A stretch of DNA of 64,000 nt from Xiamenia xianingshaonis (GCF_017945865.1 NZ_CP072829.1:2170001-2234000); one strand, 5' to 3'; positions 1-8,732 are shown, counted from the stretch's first letter. The notes: a model not told the origin generated them from the sequence alone. Program-made: numbers and translations.

Positions 1-205
1 CGGCGGTCCTCAACGTGCAAGCCCATTTTACGGCGAGCCCGCAGGCGAACGAATGGCAAATCGCGGCAACGCATTCATTTCGCATCATCGAAGGGCGGCG
101 GAAGCCGCGACCTGGCAAGCAGACCGTTACAAAAGTGGTAGAATTCTTGACTCAGGTACCGGCCAGTCCGACGCGGGCGGCGCTTCCTATTGGAGGTGAG
201 GCCTT

Positions 206-343
206 ATGTCCATGCTTGACGACACGCTCTCCATCCTGGCGGCAACAGCCACCATAGCTACGTTCCTCTTAGAGGCGTGGCGAGCTTGGAAAGACCACCG
301 AGCAGACAAAAAGCGAGCGGATGACCAGGGAAAAGAAGAATAA
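206..343 (+). CDS. small membrane peptide, type I toxin-like (putative)
   Basis: A 45-residue ORF with a good ribosome site (GGAGG, 8 bases before ATG). It has a short acidic start, one hydrophobic stretch (about residues 8-23) and a highly charged Lys/Arg/Asp tail. This shape matches the holin-like peptides of type I toxin-antitoxin loci. A 12-bp perfect hairpin begins just after the stop, as is usual at such loci. No antisense RNA promoter could be identified with confidence, so the toxin role is inference from size, topology and hairpin. It could also be an ordinary small membrane protein or a chance ORF. It is short and lies on the strand opposite to the pilus genes. Confidence 0.45.
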   Translation: MSMLDDTLSILAATATIATFLLEAWRAWKDHRADKKRADDQGKEE

Positions 344-345
344 AT

Positions 346-376
346 AGTGGGTGGCAGTTACGACCTGCCACCCACT
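346..376 (+). terminator. perfect 12-bp hairpin after the small peptide gene
   Basis: AGTGGGTGGCAG pairs with CTGCCACCCACT around a 7-base loop. It starts 2 bases after the stop codon. There is no T-run after it, so it may stabilise the mRNA or form part of a type I toxin transcript rather than act as a classical terminator. A weaker stem (CCCGT/ACGGG) follows near 396-420. The rest of 377-570 shows nothing else. Confidence 0.5.
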
Positions 377-570
377 CCGTAAACCTGCGCCGCCCGTGAA
401 GCCTTAAGATAACGGGTTGAGCCGGTGCCTGGATTATAGCAGATCGTAAGGTTTTTCGCTACTCCTGTGCAGCGCTTCGCGAAGAGCCTGCGACGAGGCT
501 GTGTTCCCTGCCCCGCCTTGCTGCCTTGCCGCTTTGCGTCGCCTGCTGCCGTTGCGCCAGGAACTCGGCG

Positions 571-1176
571 TCAGCTGCGCGTGAGGTAGCGGCGTTGGGC
601 TGTTTGCTGGTTGGCGAGGATTATCACCAGCAGGGCCGCCACGATGAACAGGGCGAAGTAGATCTTGCCGGTCACGGTCGACAGGATTTCGCCGAATGCG
701 CCCAGGTAGGGAATGGTGTAGGTCACCTGGCCGATGACGTCGGGGTACGGGACGGGCTCTTGGTCCTCCAGCTGATTGGCGTCGCCTTTCGTCACAAGGT
801 AGCCTTCCACTACTTGGTTCGTAATTACTCGGTGGACGACGACGCTGTCGCCGCGATGGAATGCTGCCGCCTCGCCTTCGGGGATGTCGGCGGCGTCGAC
901 GGGCTGCACCAGCACGAGCGAGCCGACCGGCATCGTCGGAGCCATGGACGCCGTCTGGATGGCGAACGTGTCCATGCCCAGCACGCGTGGGACCGCCGTC
1001 GGCACTAATACCACGATGGCCAGCAAAAGCATGGCGAAGCCGATCGCCCGCAGTGCTGCCGGCATCCAGCGCAAATACCCCTTGCCCTTGGGAAGGCCGC
1101 GCGTCCGGCCGCCCGCCGGCGCTGCTGCCTGCGTCCCGCCTGCTGCCACGCCCTCTGCCTCGCCCAGCTCGCTCAT
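571..1176 (-). CDS. sipW: SipW-type signal peptidase I (Ser/His dyad)
   Basis: A 201-residue membrane signal peptidase. An N-terminal membrane segment is followed by the catalytic Ser in TASMAPT (about residue 77). The second catalytic position is a His in VVVHRV (about 115) instead of the Lys of ordinary bacterial enzymes. This marks the ER/SipW type. A second membrane segment lies near the C-terminus. SipW enzymes cleave TasA/camelysin-type exported proteins, and the four genes just upstream look like such substrates. The ATG at 1176 is one base after the previous stop (TAGCATG), implying translational coupling. An in-frame TTG at 1257 exists but would overlap the previous gene by 80 bases. 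It is the last gene of the run. Confidence 0.85.
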   Translation of the reverse strand: MSELGEAEGVAAGGTQAAAPAGGRTRGLPKGKGYLRWMPAALRAIGFAMLLLAIVVLVPTAVPRVLGMDTFAIQTASMAPTMPVGSLVLVQPVDAADIPEGEAAAFHRGDSVVVHRVITNQVVEGYLVTKGDANQLEDQEPVPYPDVIGQVTYTIPYLGAFGEILSTVTGKIYFALFIVAALLVIILANQQTAQRRYLTRS

Positions 1177-1177
1177 G

Positions 1178-2359
1178 CTACCGCGCCGTTCCAGATTCGT
1201 CCGTGCCGCTGCTCGCGTCGTACCTGCCGCCACGCCCGCTGCCTGCGTCGTCGTCAAGCTCCTCTTCCCGGTTCGGGCCTACCGGCACGGTCAGCACGTC
1301 GGCTGCCCGCGCGGCCCTGCGACGGCTCAGCGCGAAATAGATCACCCCGGCTGCCGCCAGCGCCAGCAGCGCCGCGATGAGGCCCATCCCCACCGGGCTC
1401 TGCGCTGCCCCGCCGACGCCTTGCGCGAACGGGACGGCGTCGTCTGCTATCTGATCCACGTCTTTCAGCTCTTCGGGCTGGCTGAGCGCGTTCTCGTTGT
1501 CCCCGATGACTTCCTCTTCGGGCGCGGCTGCCTCGTCGGCGGCTCCGCCAGCGGCCGCATCGCCCGCGCCGCCCGCTTCGCCCTCGGCGCCGGCAGCCCC
1601 GTCTGCGGCGGCGCCTTCAGCCTCTCCCGTCGCATCGCCCGACGGCACGTCTTGCACCGTCGTGTCGCCAGGCTCCACCATCCCCGGCTCGGGTATCTCC
1701 ACGCCGGAATCTGCCGTCGCGGCCGGGTTTTCGACCGGCGCGTATTCAAACGTCAACACGTTCTGCGACTCGTCTTCTACCAGGGTTTTTGCCAGGTTGT
1801 ACGCCTGGGGCTGGTAGCCGTCGAAGTACAGGCACGCCACGACCGCCTTGTCGCCGACGTTGCCGTAATACGTGCGCGGCTCGGACAAATCCTGACCGTT
1901 TTCATCAACAAAATGCACCGTGTACGCCACCAGCTGGCCGCGCATGCCGTACGCGACCACGTAGTCGCGGTCGCCCTCGACCGCAAACGACGGGCGCGTC
2001 GTGGCCGTATTGTTATCGCGACCGCCCATGCGCACGCCCTTGACGTAATACTTGCTGCCTTCCTCGACAGTCGCGATGTCGTTCGTCAGCGACACGCGGT
2101 CGCCCAGCTCAAGGCCGCTGACGGTCAGCTGCTGGCCGTCGCCCGTCACGTGCGCGTGCGACGGCGCCGCAACGCCCGCCTTGTCAAGCGACCCTTGGCC
2201 GCCGGCGAAAATGGTCAGCGTGTAGGTGTAGGGCTCGGCCTGTGCGACGGACGGCGCTCCTGCCAGCGCAAACGTCACGCTCAGCGCAATGGTCAGCAAA
2301 ACCGTCGCAGCAATCCCAAAAGCGCGGCGCGTGGCAGAAGCCAGAGAAGCTCGCATCAT
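1178..2359 (-). CDS. membrane-anchored surface protein with MucBP-like domain
   Basis: A 393-residue protein with a signal peptide (about 1-41), a beta-rich ectodomain and a section near residues 145-205 (YTVHFVDENGQ to LTFEYAP) resembling a MucBP-type repeat. A long Ala/Gly/Glu-rich stalk (about 210-315) follows, then a membrane segment (about 325-345) and a basic cytoplasmic tail. There is no LPXTG, so it is held by the membrane helix. Its ATG overlaps the upstream stop as ATGA, with AAAGGA in front. It is co-transcribed with the SipW gene. The function is inferred to be a stalked envelope component of the SipW-dependent assembly. No specific family could be assigned. Confidence 0.7.
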   Translation of the reverse strand: MMRASLASATRRAFGIAATVLLTIALSVTFALAGAPSVAQAEPYTYTLTIFAGGQGSLDKAGVAAPSHAHVTGDGQQLTVSGLELGDRVSLTNDIATVEEGSKYYVKGVRMGGRDNNTATTRPSFAVEGDRDYVVAYGMRGQLVAYTVHFVDENGQDLSEPRTYYGNVGDKAVVACLYFDGYQPQAYNLAKTLVEDESQNVLTFEYAPVENPAATADSGVEIPEPGMVEPGDTTVQDVPSGDATGEAEGAAADGAAGAEGEAGGAGDAAAGGAADEAAAPEEEVIGDNENALSQPEELKDVDQIADDAVPFAQGVGGAAQSPVGMGLIAALLALAAAGVIYFALSRRRAARAADVLTVPVGPNREEELDDDAGSGRGGRYDASSGTDESGTAR

Positions 2360-3333
2360 CGATCATCCTTTCGCTCGCGGCTGCGACGCAGCAAGGCCAC
2401 GACCAGCACGCCCACGCCCACCGCAAACACCACCAAGAACACGGCGACGCGCAGCCAGAAGTCGCTCGTCTGCACCAGCTGCACGATCGACGGCGTCTGC
2501 GGACTCGCCGAATCGCCCGTCGACTCGCTCGTTGTCACGTCGCCCGACCCCGGCGTTGCGTCCGCCTGGGCCCGCTCGACCGCAAACTCCATCTGGACCT
2601 GGGCCAACGTGTCTTGATAGGCATTGCCTTCCGTTTCGCCATCAAGCGCGATGCGCAAATCCACGTACGCTTCTTCGGCCGGTTTCAAAAGCCCCAGAAA
2701 GAAGAAGTCCTTCAGCGCGTCGGTGGCCTCGTGCAAACCTTCGCGATCGGCAAGCGTCTTTTCGCCGCCAACCGTGTCGCTGTCGTACAGCACGTCTTCG
2801 GCGCCCGACGGGTCGACGTACACTAAACGGTACGTGTAAAAGCCGCCGCTCGCCACGTCCTGCGTGTCCTCCAGCGACTTCAGCACCGTGTTCTTCATGT
2901 ACCAGTTCGTGTCGAAATCGGCATCGTTCTTCAGCGTGACGTGGAACTTTGCGGAATCGCCCGGCTGCAGGCCTTTCACCACGTCGTCGAACTTGCCCGT
3001 GTCGAAGGTAGACTCCATCTTGTCGCCCGTGAACACGACCTGCCAGTCGGCCTCGCCCGAATACTCCTCGGCCAGCGCCGCCGTCGGCATGCAGAAGGTT
3101 GAAAGCAGGCCCAAGGCCAGCGCGAACGTGAAGGCGAAAGCGAACCCCAGGAAATACCCCCAGGGGGTATGACCCGCCGAAGCACGGCGGCCGCCCCACA
3201 CCGCAGCCTCGCGGCCACGTGCCGCCACGGCGCAGCCCCGGCCCAGCCCAACAGCCTCGCAGCCACGTGCCGCACCTGCCGGCGCCCCGCACGCTGCGGC
3301 CAGCGCCCGCCTTCGAACGATCCAAGCGCCCAT
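2356..3333 (-). CDS. exported, membrane-anchored TasA-like surface protein
   Basis: A 325-residue protein. The N-terminal 50 residues are Ala/Arg/Gly-rich and precede a clear signal sequence (about 60-90, ending TAALA). The ectodomain contains the phrase FHVTLKNDADFDTNWYMKN, typical of proteins describing beta-sandwich surface subunits processed by SipW. A C-terminal membrane helix (about 295-315) and an Arg-rich tail end the protein. The ATG at 3333 lies two bases after the previous stop and follows a G-rich stretch. A later start nearer the signal peptide is possible, because the leader is unusually long. It overlaps the next gene by 4 bases. The assignment to the TasA/CalY-like class rests on context and style, not on a certain domain hit. 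Confidence 0.65.
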   Translation of the reverse strand: MGAWIVRRRALAAACGAPAGAARGCEAVGLGRGCAVAARGREAAVWGGRRASAGHTPWGYFLGFAFAFTFALALGLLSTFCMPTAALAEEYSGEADWQVVFTGDKMESTFDTGKFDDVVKGLQPGDSAKFHVTLKNDADFDTNWYMKNTVLKSLEDTQDVASGGFYTYRLVYVDPSGAEDVLYDSDTVGGEKTLADREGLHEATDALKDFFFLGLLKPAEEAYVDLRIALDGETEGNAYQDTLAQVQMEFAVERAQADATPGSGDVTTSESTGDSASPQTPSIVQLVQTSDFWLRVAVFLVVFAVGVGVLVVALLRRSRERKDDR

Positions 3334-3335
3334 GC

Positions 3336-4229
3336 TTACCGCCCCCCGTCGGCAAGCGACAGCCCGCCGTTCTCATCGATGGTCACGTCGACGCCCCACG
3401 CGCTCTTGATGGCGTCGACGGCGTTGTGGTCCTGCACGGCGTCGGCTTCGGCCTCCACAATGAAGCGCACGCCGTTGTAATCGTATTCGGTGGTGATGGT
3501 GGTGAAGCCGCCGTCAGAGCGCTCTTCGGTCGTGCGCACCTTGGCGGCCACGGCCGGGCTGATGGTCAGCGTGTCGGCGAACGGGCTTGTGACCTCGCCC
3601 GACGCAAGCGGCTTCGTGTAATACAGCACGCAGCGCTCCGCCGTGCGGGCCGCCTCGTCTTCCACCCAGCCCTCGCCCAGCACCAGATGCAGGTCAATGA
3701 GGTCCGGCGACAGCTCCGGCAGCTTCTGGTCGTTTTCGTCCACCCAGTAGCGCGACACCTTCACGCGCGTGTAATGGTCGATCGTGCCGGTATTTTTCAC
3801 GGTCAGCACTTCGGGATAGGTGCGGCCGAGCATCAGTTGCTCGCCGTCGGGCAGCATGTTCTGGGTCAGCAGGCCGCGCGTGGCGTCATCGGGATTGTTG
3901 GAGTCTTGGTCCCACACGTCGTTGCCGCCGGTGTAGTCGCGCCAGCTGACGTCGGCGCCGTTTTCCTGCAGCGTGATGCCGATGTCGGGAAGCTCCAGCT
4001 GGGCTGCGTACACTTCGGACATGTACGTCAGCGAAGCTTGGGCGCCCCCGACGCCCGCGAACGCGAGCAACGCGATGGCCAGCGCAAACAACGCCAGCGT
4101 GCCTTTGGAAAGCGGCCGAGGCTGCGCCTTCGCGTCCCCAGCGGCACCCGAACGCGCCTGCACCCGAACGCGGCTTTCGTCATCCAGCCGCGCTTCTGTT
4201 TTCGTACCTGGTATGTGTAACCTACTCAC
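3336..4229 (-). CDS. SipW-dependent exported protein, TasA/CalY-like
   Basis: About 297 residues from GTG at 4229. That start is supported by AAGGAGG seven bases upstream and overlaps the preceding stop. A longer reading to 4313 would sit inside the upstream gene. The N-terminus is basic, followed by a hydrophobic helix (about residues 42-62). The mature region begins near ASLTYMSEVYAAQLELPDIGIT, a pattern seen in camelysin/TasA-type subunits. The middle has a typical beta-strand phrase (LTVKNTGTIDHYTRVKVSRYW). No membrane anchor or LPXTG is present at the C-terminus, so it is probably released or polymerised. It fits a fibre or matrix subunit cleaved by the SipW enzyme at 571-1176. Confidence 0.7.
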   Translation of the reverse strand: MSRLHIPGTKTEARLDDESRVRVQARSGAAGDAKAQPRPLSKGTLALFALAIALLAFAGVGGAQASLTYMSEVYAAQLELPDIGITLQENGADVSWRDYTGGNDVWDQDSNNPDDATRGLLTQNMLPDGEQLMLGRTYPEVLTVKNTGTIDHYTRVKVSRYWVDENDQKLPELSPDLIDLHLVLGEGWVEDEAARTAERCVLYYTKPLASGEVTSPFADTLTISPAVAAKVRTTEERSDGGFTTITTEYDYNGVRFIVEAEADAVQDHNAVDAIKSAWGVDVTIDENGGLSLADGGR

Positions 4230-4776
4230 TGGCGGCCTCCTTCTCAAACGCGTCGGAAACCGACGAATCCAACGCCGTCCAATCGCCGCCCGTGCCGTCC
4301 GCGTTGGATACAATGGTGGACTCGTGTACGACTACTACCGAAAAGTCCTGGTCAAAGTCTTGCTCCGGAGCTTTGATGCCAATGTGCAGCTCAGCGGTCT
4401 TTTCGTGGCCGGCCAGCAGCTTGTCGTAATACCAGTAGCCGTCGCCGCCGTCGGTCCAGCCGTCGCCCGCATACGTCAGCGGGAAGCTTTCGGGCGAAAA
4501 CGCCGCCACGCGCACATAGCACGGACCGTCGCCGAGGTTTTCGACGACCACGGTCTTCGTCCAGTTCGCGAAGTCTTCGTGGATGGTCGTCTGCGCCTCA
4601 AGCTGCAGCGTGTGGCCGCCCAGGGCGCTCGCGTACGTGGTGAAATATGCATAGGCCCCCGTGACCGAAATCGTTGCCGCAAGCGCCAGCGACGCCCCGG
4701 CAACCGCGAAAGGCGTCCACCTTTTTGCCCTGGTCAGACGCGTGTCCAAAGCCGCTTCTTTGCCCCATGCCCGCAT
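4222..4776 (-). CDS. SipW-dependent exported protein, TasA/CalY-like
   Basis: A 184-residue protein. After a basic start, a hydrophobic helix leads to TGAYAYFTTYASALGG, the characteristic SipW-cognate signal region. The mature part is a compact beta-sandwich-type domain (KTVVVENLGDGPCYVRVAAF, then a GDGYWYYDKLLAGHEKT stretch) very like the camelysin/TasA style. There is no C-terminal anchor. The start overlaps the upstream stop by one base. The downstream gene starts inside its last codons, so the two are translationally coupled. It is likely a secreted structural subunit paired with the gene at 3336-4229. Confidence 0.75.
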   Translation of the reverse strand: MRAWGKEAALDTRLTRAKRWTPFAVAGASLALAATISVTGAYAYFTTYASALGGHTLQLEAQTTIHEDFANWTKTVVVENLGDGPCYVRVAAFSPESFPLTYAGDGWTDGGDGYWYYDKLLAGHEKTAELHIGIKAPEQDFDQDFSVVVVHESTIVSNADGTGGDWTALDSSVSDAFEKEAASE

Positions 4777-5735
4777 TATGCCGCCACCTCCTGGGTATCG
4801 GCCGTGCGCTGTTCAAGCTGCCAGCCGCCGTCGCCTTTGCTGAAGGCGTTTTCGATGCCGGTGCCGTGCTTGCGGTCGCCCGTCGGCTCGTTTTCGAAGA
4901 ACACCTGCGGCGCCAGATCGTCCGCACCGATGGTGATGGTTTGCGACTGGGCCGTCGTGGCGTGGTACGACGCGCCCGAATACGCCTCGGTGACCGTCAC
5001 CGTAGACCCCACCGGAATGCAGTCGGCCAGCACGACCGACTTCTTCCCAGCCATGTCGAACGACACGGCCGCCACGTTGGCGTACACGACCTTGCCGTCA
5101 AGCTCGGCCTTCACGTCGAACACGAACGTCGGATTGCCCAGCGACGCGTCCATGGTCTTCAGCGTCTTGACGATCTCAAGCGACGCCATCCGGTCGGACA
5201 CCGAAGCCTTCAGCTCGACCTCCACGTTGTCATACACCCAGCTTTGCGACACATCGTCCCAGGTGGGAAGCGGCACGAGCGAAGGCGAGAACGTGTAGGT
5301 GGCCGAAGCCGTGCTCGCGGGGCTTGCCATGATGAGGTACAGCCCCGGCGCCAGGCCGGCCATCGTGGCGGTGCCGGTCACGGTGGACGTGGCGTCCGCT
5401 TCGGCAGACGCGCTCGCGGTGACGCATGCGACCGCCTTGTCGGCAAGCGCGGCGGCGTCAAGGTCTTCGTAGGCCGCGCCGTTCAGGTCCAGCGACGCAA
5501 ACCGGTCGGTGGCCGCAAGCGACCCGTCGTCACCCATCGAAGCCACGCGATACAGCGAAACCGTCACGGGCGTGGTCGCCAGTTCGGGCATGTCGTCGGG
5601 CACGCTAATGGCAACGGAGCACTGCCGCGAGCCGTCGACCGATCCCGCAGCCAAAGCCGCCGACGCGAACAGCGGCAGCACAAGCAACGCGAGCGCCAGA
5701 AGCGCCGCCATCGCCGGATATTTCAATCGCGCCAT
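4776..5735 (-). CDS. exported pilin-like protein with Cna_B-type folds
   Basis: A 319-residue protein with a signal peptide (about 1-29, ending AALA). Two beta-rich modules follow: one around 35-165 ending in GLAPGLYLIMASP, and a second around 185-290 (LEIVKTLKTMDASLGNPTFVFDV to VTVTEAYSGASYHA) that matches Cna_B/SpaA-type domains with an E-box-like TVTEAY. Sortase pilins usually end in LPXTG, but this one does not. It stops after a polar tail, so it may be a soluble or SipW-processed tip or linker subunit. An AGAGG-like ribosome site precedes the ATG. It is the first gene of the five-gene overlapping set, 166 bases downstream of the sortase gene. Confidence 0.7.
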   Translation of the reverse strand: MARLKYPAMAALLALALLVLPLFASAALAAGSVDGSRQCSVAISVPDDMPELATTPVTVSLYRVASMGDDGSLAATDRFASLDLNGAAYEDLDAAALADKAVACVTASASAEADATSTVTGTATMAGLAPGLYLIMASPASTASATYTFSPSLVPLPTWDDVSQSWVYDNVEVELKASVSDRMASLEIVKTLKTMDASLGNPTFVFDVKAELDGKVVYANVAAVSFDMAGKKSVVLADCIPVGSTVTVTEAYSGASYHATTAQSQTITIGADDLAPQVFFENEPTGDRKHGTGIENAFSKGDGGWQLEQRTADTQEVAA

Positions 5736-5901
5736 GGTCGCATTCCTCTCTCGCGCAGACTGTCCGTCCGCGCGTTATCGTTGGTCGCGAAGGTACGCGG
5801 AGCGCTTTTCTTCCCGAAAACCGTTCCGCCTGCCTTCGGCGACGCACCCAGCTGCGCCCAACATGTCGGCCCGCCGCGCACCCCGCACAGCAGCCCGCCC
5901 G

Positions 5902-6768
5902 TCATTCGCGCAGGTCAAGGCCCATCGTGTCCCCCACGTCCCGCAGCAGATCGCGGCGCTTGCGGTCGCGGTGGTTGTTCCACACGGCCACCAGCAAAGC
6001 CAGCACCAGCAGCGGCAGACCCACCGCCGGCAGCACGACCAACGGCTCGATGCGCTGCGCCTCGGCCGTGACGTTCAACAGGGGACCCTCGTTTTCAATG
6101 CGGTGGCCCCGCACCAGCATCCGATGCGAATTGACGCCGTACGGCGTGCAGGTGAACAGCGTGCACAAATCCTCGCCGTCGACGATCTGCAGGTCGTCCA
6201 CCTCGCTGGGCAACACGATGCGAATCTGGTCCACCTGGTACGTGAGCAGGCGGTCCAGCACCGTGATCATGAAAATGTCACCCTCTTCTAACTTATCAAG
6301 GTCGGTGAACAGCTTTGACGAGGGCAGGCCGCGATGCCCCGACAAAACCGCATGCGTGCTTTCCCCGCCGACCGGCAGGCTCGACCCCTGCAAGTGACCC
6401 ACGCCGATCTGCAGCACCGATTCTTCGGTGGTGTGGTAAATGGGCAGCTCAATGTCCACTTTCGGGATGGTGATCACGCCGATGACGCCCGTGCCCGACA
6501 CGTTCAGCAGCGATTCGTATTCCGGCAGCGCGTCCGGGTTGTAGAAGATGCTCTTGTCGGCCGCCAGCTTGGCATTGTAGGCTTCGGCGTCGGCAAGCAT
6601 CTGATCGCGCTGCGAGGTGTCCATCGCTTCGACGGCCCCCTGATAGCTGGCGACGGCTCGCGATTGGGTATGCGCATTCCAGGCATCGCTGATGACCGGG
6701 TACAGCATGACGCCCAGGCCCACGAAGAGGATGACGACCAGCACTATGGTTGACAAATGCTTCTTCAT
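5902..6768 (-). CDS. srtC: class C (pilin) sortase
   Basis: A 288-residue transpeptidase that joins pilin subunits into a covalent shaft. An N-terminal membrane segment (about 5-25) is followed by the sortase beta-barrel. His145 sits in LSGHRG, the catalytic Cys207 in TLFTCTPYG, and the Arg in HRMLVRG shortly after. A second membrane helix near residues 245-265 is typical of class C. A lid-like loop precedes the core. It lies directly downstream of the LPSTG pilin and the LPATG giant protein, which are its expected substrates. The catalytic residues are all present. Confidence 0.95.
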   Translation of the reverse strand: MKKHLSTIVLVVILFVGLGVMLYPVISDAWNAHTQSRAVASYQGAVEAMDTSQRDQMLADAEAYNAKLAADKSIFYNPDALPEYESLLNVSGTGVIGVITIPKVDIELPIYHTTEESVLQIGVGHLQGSSLPVGGESTHAVLSGHRGLPSSKLFTDLDKLEEGDIFMITVLDRLLTYQVDQIRIVLPSEVDDLQIVDGEDLCTLFTCTPYGVNSHRMLVRGHRIENEGPLLNVTAEAQRIEPLVVLPAVGLPLLVLALLVAVWNNHRDRKRRDLLRDVGDTMGLDLRE

Positions 6769-6820
6769 ACGCCGTCCCGAAACGCGTCGTCCTTTCTAGC
6801 AGCGGAAACGTGGATTGCAA

Positions 6821-6855
6821 GCAGGGAATGCGCCACACGCGAGCGCATCCCCTGC
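6821..6855 (-). promoter_or_regulatory. hairpin between pilin and sortase genes
   Basis: GCAGGGAATGCGC and GCGCATCCCCTGC can pair with one or two mismatches around a short loop. It lies in the 139-base gap between the pilin stop and the sortase start and has no T-run. Such hairpins often lower sortase expression relative to pilin or protect the pilin message. This role is inference. Confidence 0.4.
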
Positions 6856-6907
6856 CATTGGTCGAACTCTCAGCAAGCGAAAATCCGAAAGGGTTGGAAC
6901 CGGTCAG

Positions 6908-8542
6908 TTACTTGCGACGAGCAGCCGCACGACGCTTCGCAACCAGAGCCACGCCCGCGATCACCACGAGGCAAGCACCCACGACATAGAAGATCGTCGT
7001 GCCAATGCCACCAGTGGAGGGGAGGACGGAACCGGCGAGGTTTGTGATGTTAATTGAAGCATTCTTGGCAGAATCAATCTCGAATTCCGCTATTTCGGTA
7101 TCGGTACCAGGCTTATAGATCTTGAGCTCTGTAAACCTTGGATCATCGCCCAATGCATCATATGACGCCCTCACCTCGAACTCGATAGCAGCAGCCCTGT
7201 TGTAGCCATCGGGTACGGTGGTCTCTTCGAGTTTATAGATACCAGAATCAAGGCCTTTGAACTCAAACTTCGTCATCTCCTGGCCTTTAAGTTCGTCTCC
7301 TACTCGAGTCCACTCCTTTTCGCCAGTAGCTGAGTCAGACTTCGGAGTTTGCTTGTATAGCGTGAACCCAGCGCCTTTAAGAGGCTGGCTGTCCTTGTCG
7401 ACCTTGTCGACTGTCGCCTTGAACGTAAAGACGATAACCTTGTCGTCAGGCGTCTTGCCCGTGCCTTCGCCATTCGGGTTGTTGGAATACTCCAAGTTAA
7501 CTGTATTGAGGTTGCCGGCAGAACCATAGGCGACATTTTCGTTAAAAGTTGCATCGTACTGAACAAAAACGTTGGCACCTGCCGCCACGCCAGGAACTTT
7601 TTTCAAATCCGTAAAGGTGATAGTGAAGGTTTTATTGCCACTTGCTTCATCGGTAGTTACGCTAGAAACCGTGTAACATGCATTATTTGCATTGGACAGA
7701 GGCGCCGTGCTGCCGACACTATCCTCGGTTGTCACATACACCTTGACCGAATCAAGATCGACATCAAGACCCTTGCTCAGTGTATCGGTAAAGACATATT
7801 TATAGGTGCTATAGTCAGCAATGCGAGATGGCACAGTGCCTTTGAGTTGGAACTTGATTGTGTCAGCGCCGTCGTAGTCGGCAGCATCCTGCCAAACGCC
7901 CTCACCACCAGCGGTATCGTTGAATTCTTGGACCTTTTTCTCAACCGTGGGCTTATCGGCTTTCGGATTCATATTCACATTGTTGGTCAGCTGAACGAGG
8001 TATTTAGACTCAGCAAGGTTACTGCCATTAGCCACATCATCTGTGACAATGTAATACCCTGGCTGCAAGCCGCTCAGAACATAGCTTGCCGTCGCAGCTT
8101 CGGGCGCTACAGACGCAGTCTGCTGAGGAGAAGACAGGTATTTTGCTACCACTTTCGCAAAAGCGTCAACAACATCGTTGTCGGTTTTACCCGCCGCAGT
8201 CTGGTTGGCACCGAGTTTTTCCGCAACTTTAGCAGGAGTATCGCAGCCGGCAAACGACACAGCGTTGTCTCCAGTTCCAACACTAATTTCCTGCACTGCG
8301 GCTTTCAGATTCTTGCCATCGACCACTTTCGTTTGATCAACGCCATCTCCCCATTCTACATTTGAAAGAGTGTTTTTATCCTTCGAAAGCGTACCCTTAA
8401 AGACTTGATATGCCTTATAGGTATGACCAGGCTCTGTGGTATTGACAGTAATCGAGCACGTCGTATCCGCAAAAGCAACCCCGACGCACATGGTCATCGC
8501 CATGACGACCGAGCAGATGACTGCTAATAGTTTTCGTTTCAT
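6908..8542 (-). CDS. LPXTG major pilin, isopeptide-forming
   Basis: A 544-residue pilus shaft protein. The ATG at 8542 follows AAGGAG. An in-frame upstream extension to 8620 lacks support. A signal peptide (about 1-25) leads to an N-terminal domain with KPTVEKKVQEFND, a candidate pilin-motif Lys region. A middle GramPos pilin domain D2-type section (about 200-370) follows, then a Cna_B domain with GFTLYKQTP and the E-box YKLEETTVPDGYN. The C-terminus is LPSTGG, a membrane helix and a basic tail, for sortase processing. The intramolecular isopeptide bonds are expected from family knowledge. The local base composition is visibly less GC-rich than in the SipW genes nearby. Confidence 0.93.
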   Translation of the reverse strand: MKRKLLAVICSVVMAMTMCVGVAFADTTCSITVNTTEPGHTYKAYQVFKGTLSKDKNTLSNVEWGDGVDQTKVVDGKNLKAAVQEISVGTGDNAVSFAGCDTPAKVAEKLGANQTAAGKTDNDVVDAFAKVVAKYLSSPQQTASVAPEAATASYVLSGLQPGYYIVTDDVANGSNLAESKYLVQLTNNVNMNPKADKPTVEKKVQEFNDTAGGEGVWQDAADYDGADTIKFQLKGTVPSRIADYSTYKYVFTDTLSKGLDVDLDSVKVYVTTEDSVGSTAPLSNANNACYTVSSVTTDEASGNKTFTITFTDLKKVPGVAAGANVFVQYDATFNENVAYGSAGNLNTVNLEYSNNPNGEGTGKTPDDKVIVFTFKATVDKVDKDSQPLKGAGFTLYKQTPKSDSATGEKEWTRVGDELKGQEMTKFEFKGLDSGIYKLEETTVPDGYNRAAAIEFEVRASYDALGDDPRFTELKIYKPGTDTEIAEFEIDSAKNASINITNLAGSVLPSTGGIGTTIFYVVGACLVVIAGVALVAKRRAAARRK

Positions 8543-8732
8543 CGATTCTCCTTCCTTTTGGGATGCCCTAAGGTGTCTCTCTTCCCTTGGCTTCCCGTGT
8601 GCCGTTAACGAGGTGGTCACCTACCTCTGCTGAAGCTCACTGCCCTATCAGCTAGCCGTGACTGAGGTGCAAGGGCCGCCACTCGCCCCGTGTTGGGCGC
8701 CGCATTCGTCGCGGCAGAGATCGTTCATTTCC

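Noticed and set aside
884-2617. Long plus-strand ORF opposite the SipW region
   Set aside because: Basic, low-complexity translation, no ribosome site, fully antisense to well-supported genes: a high-GC shadow.
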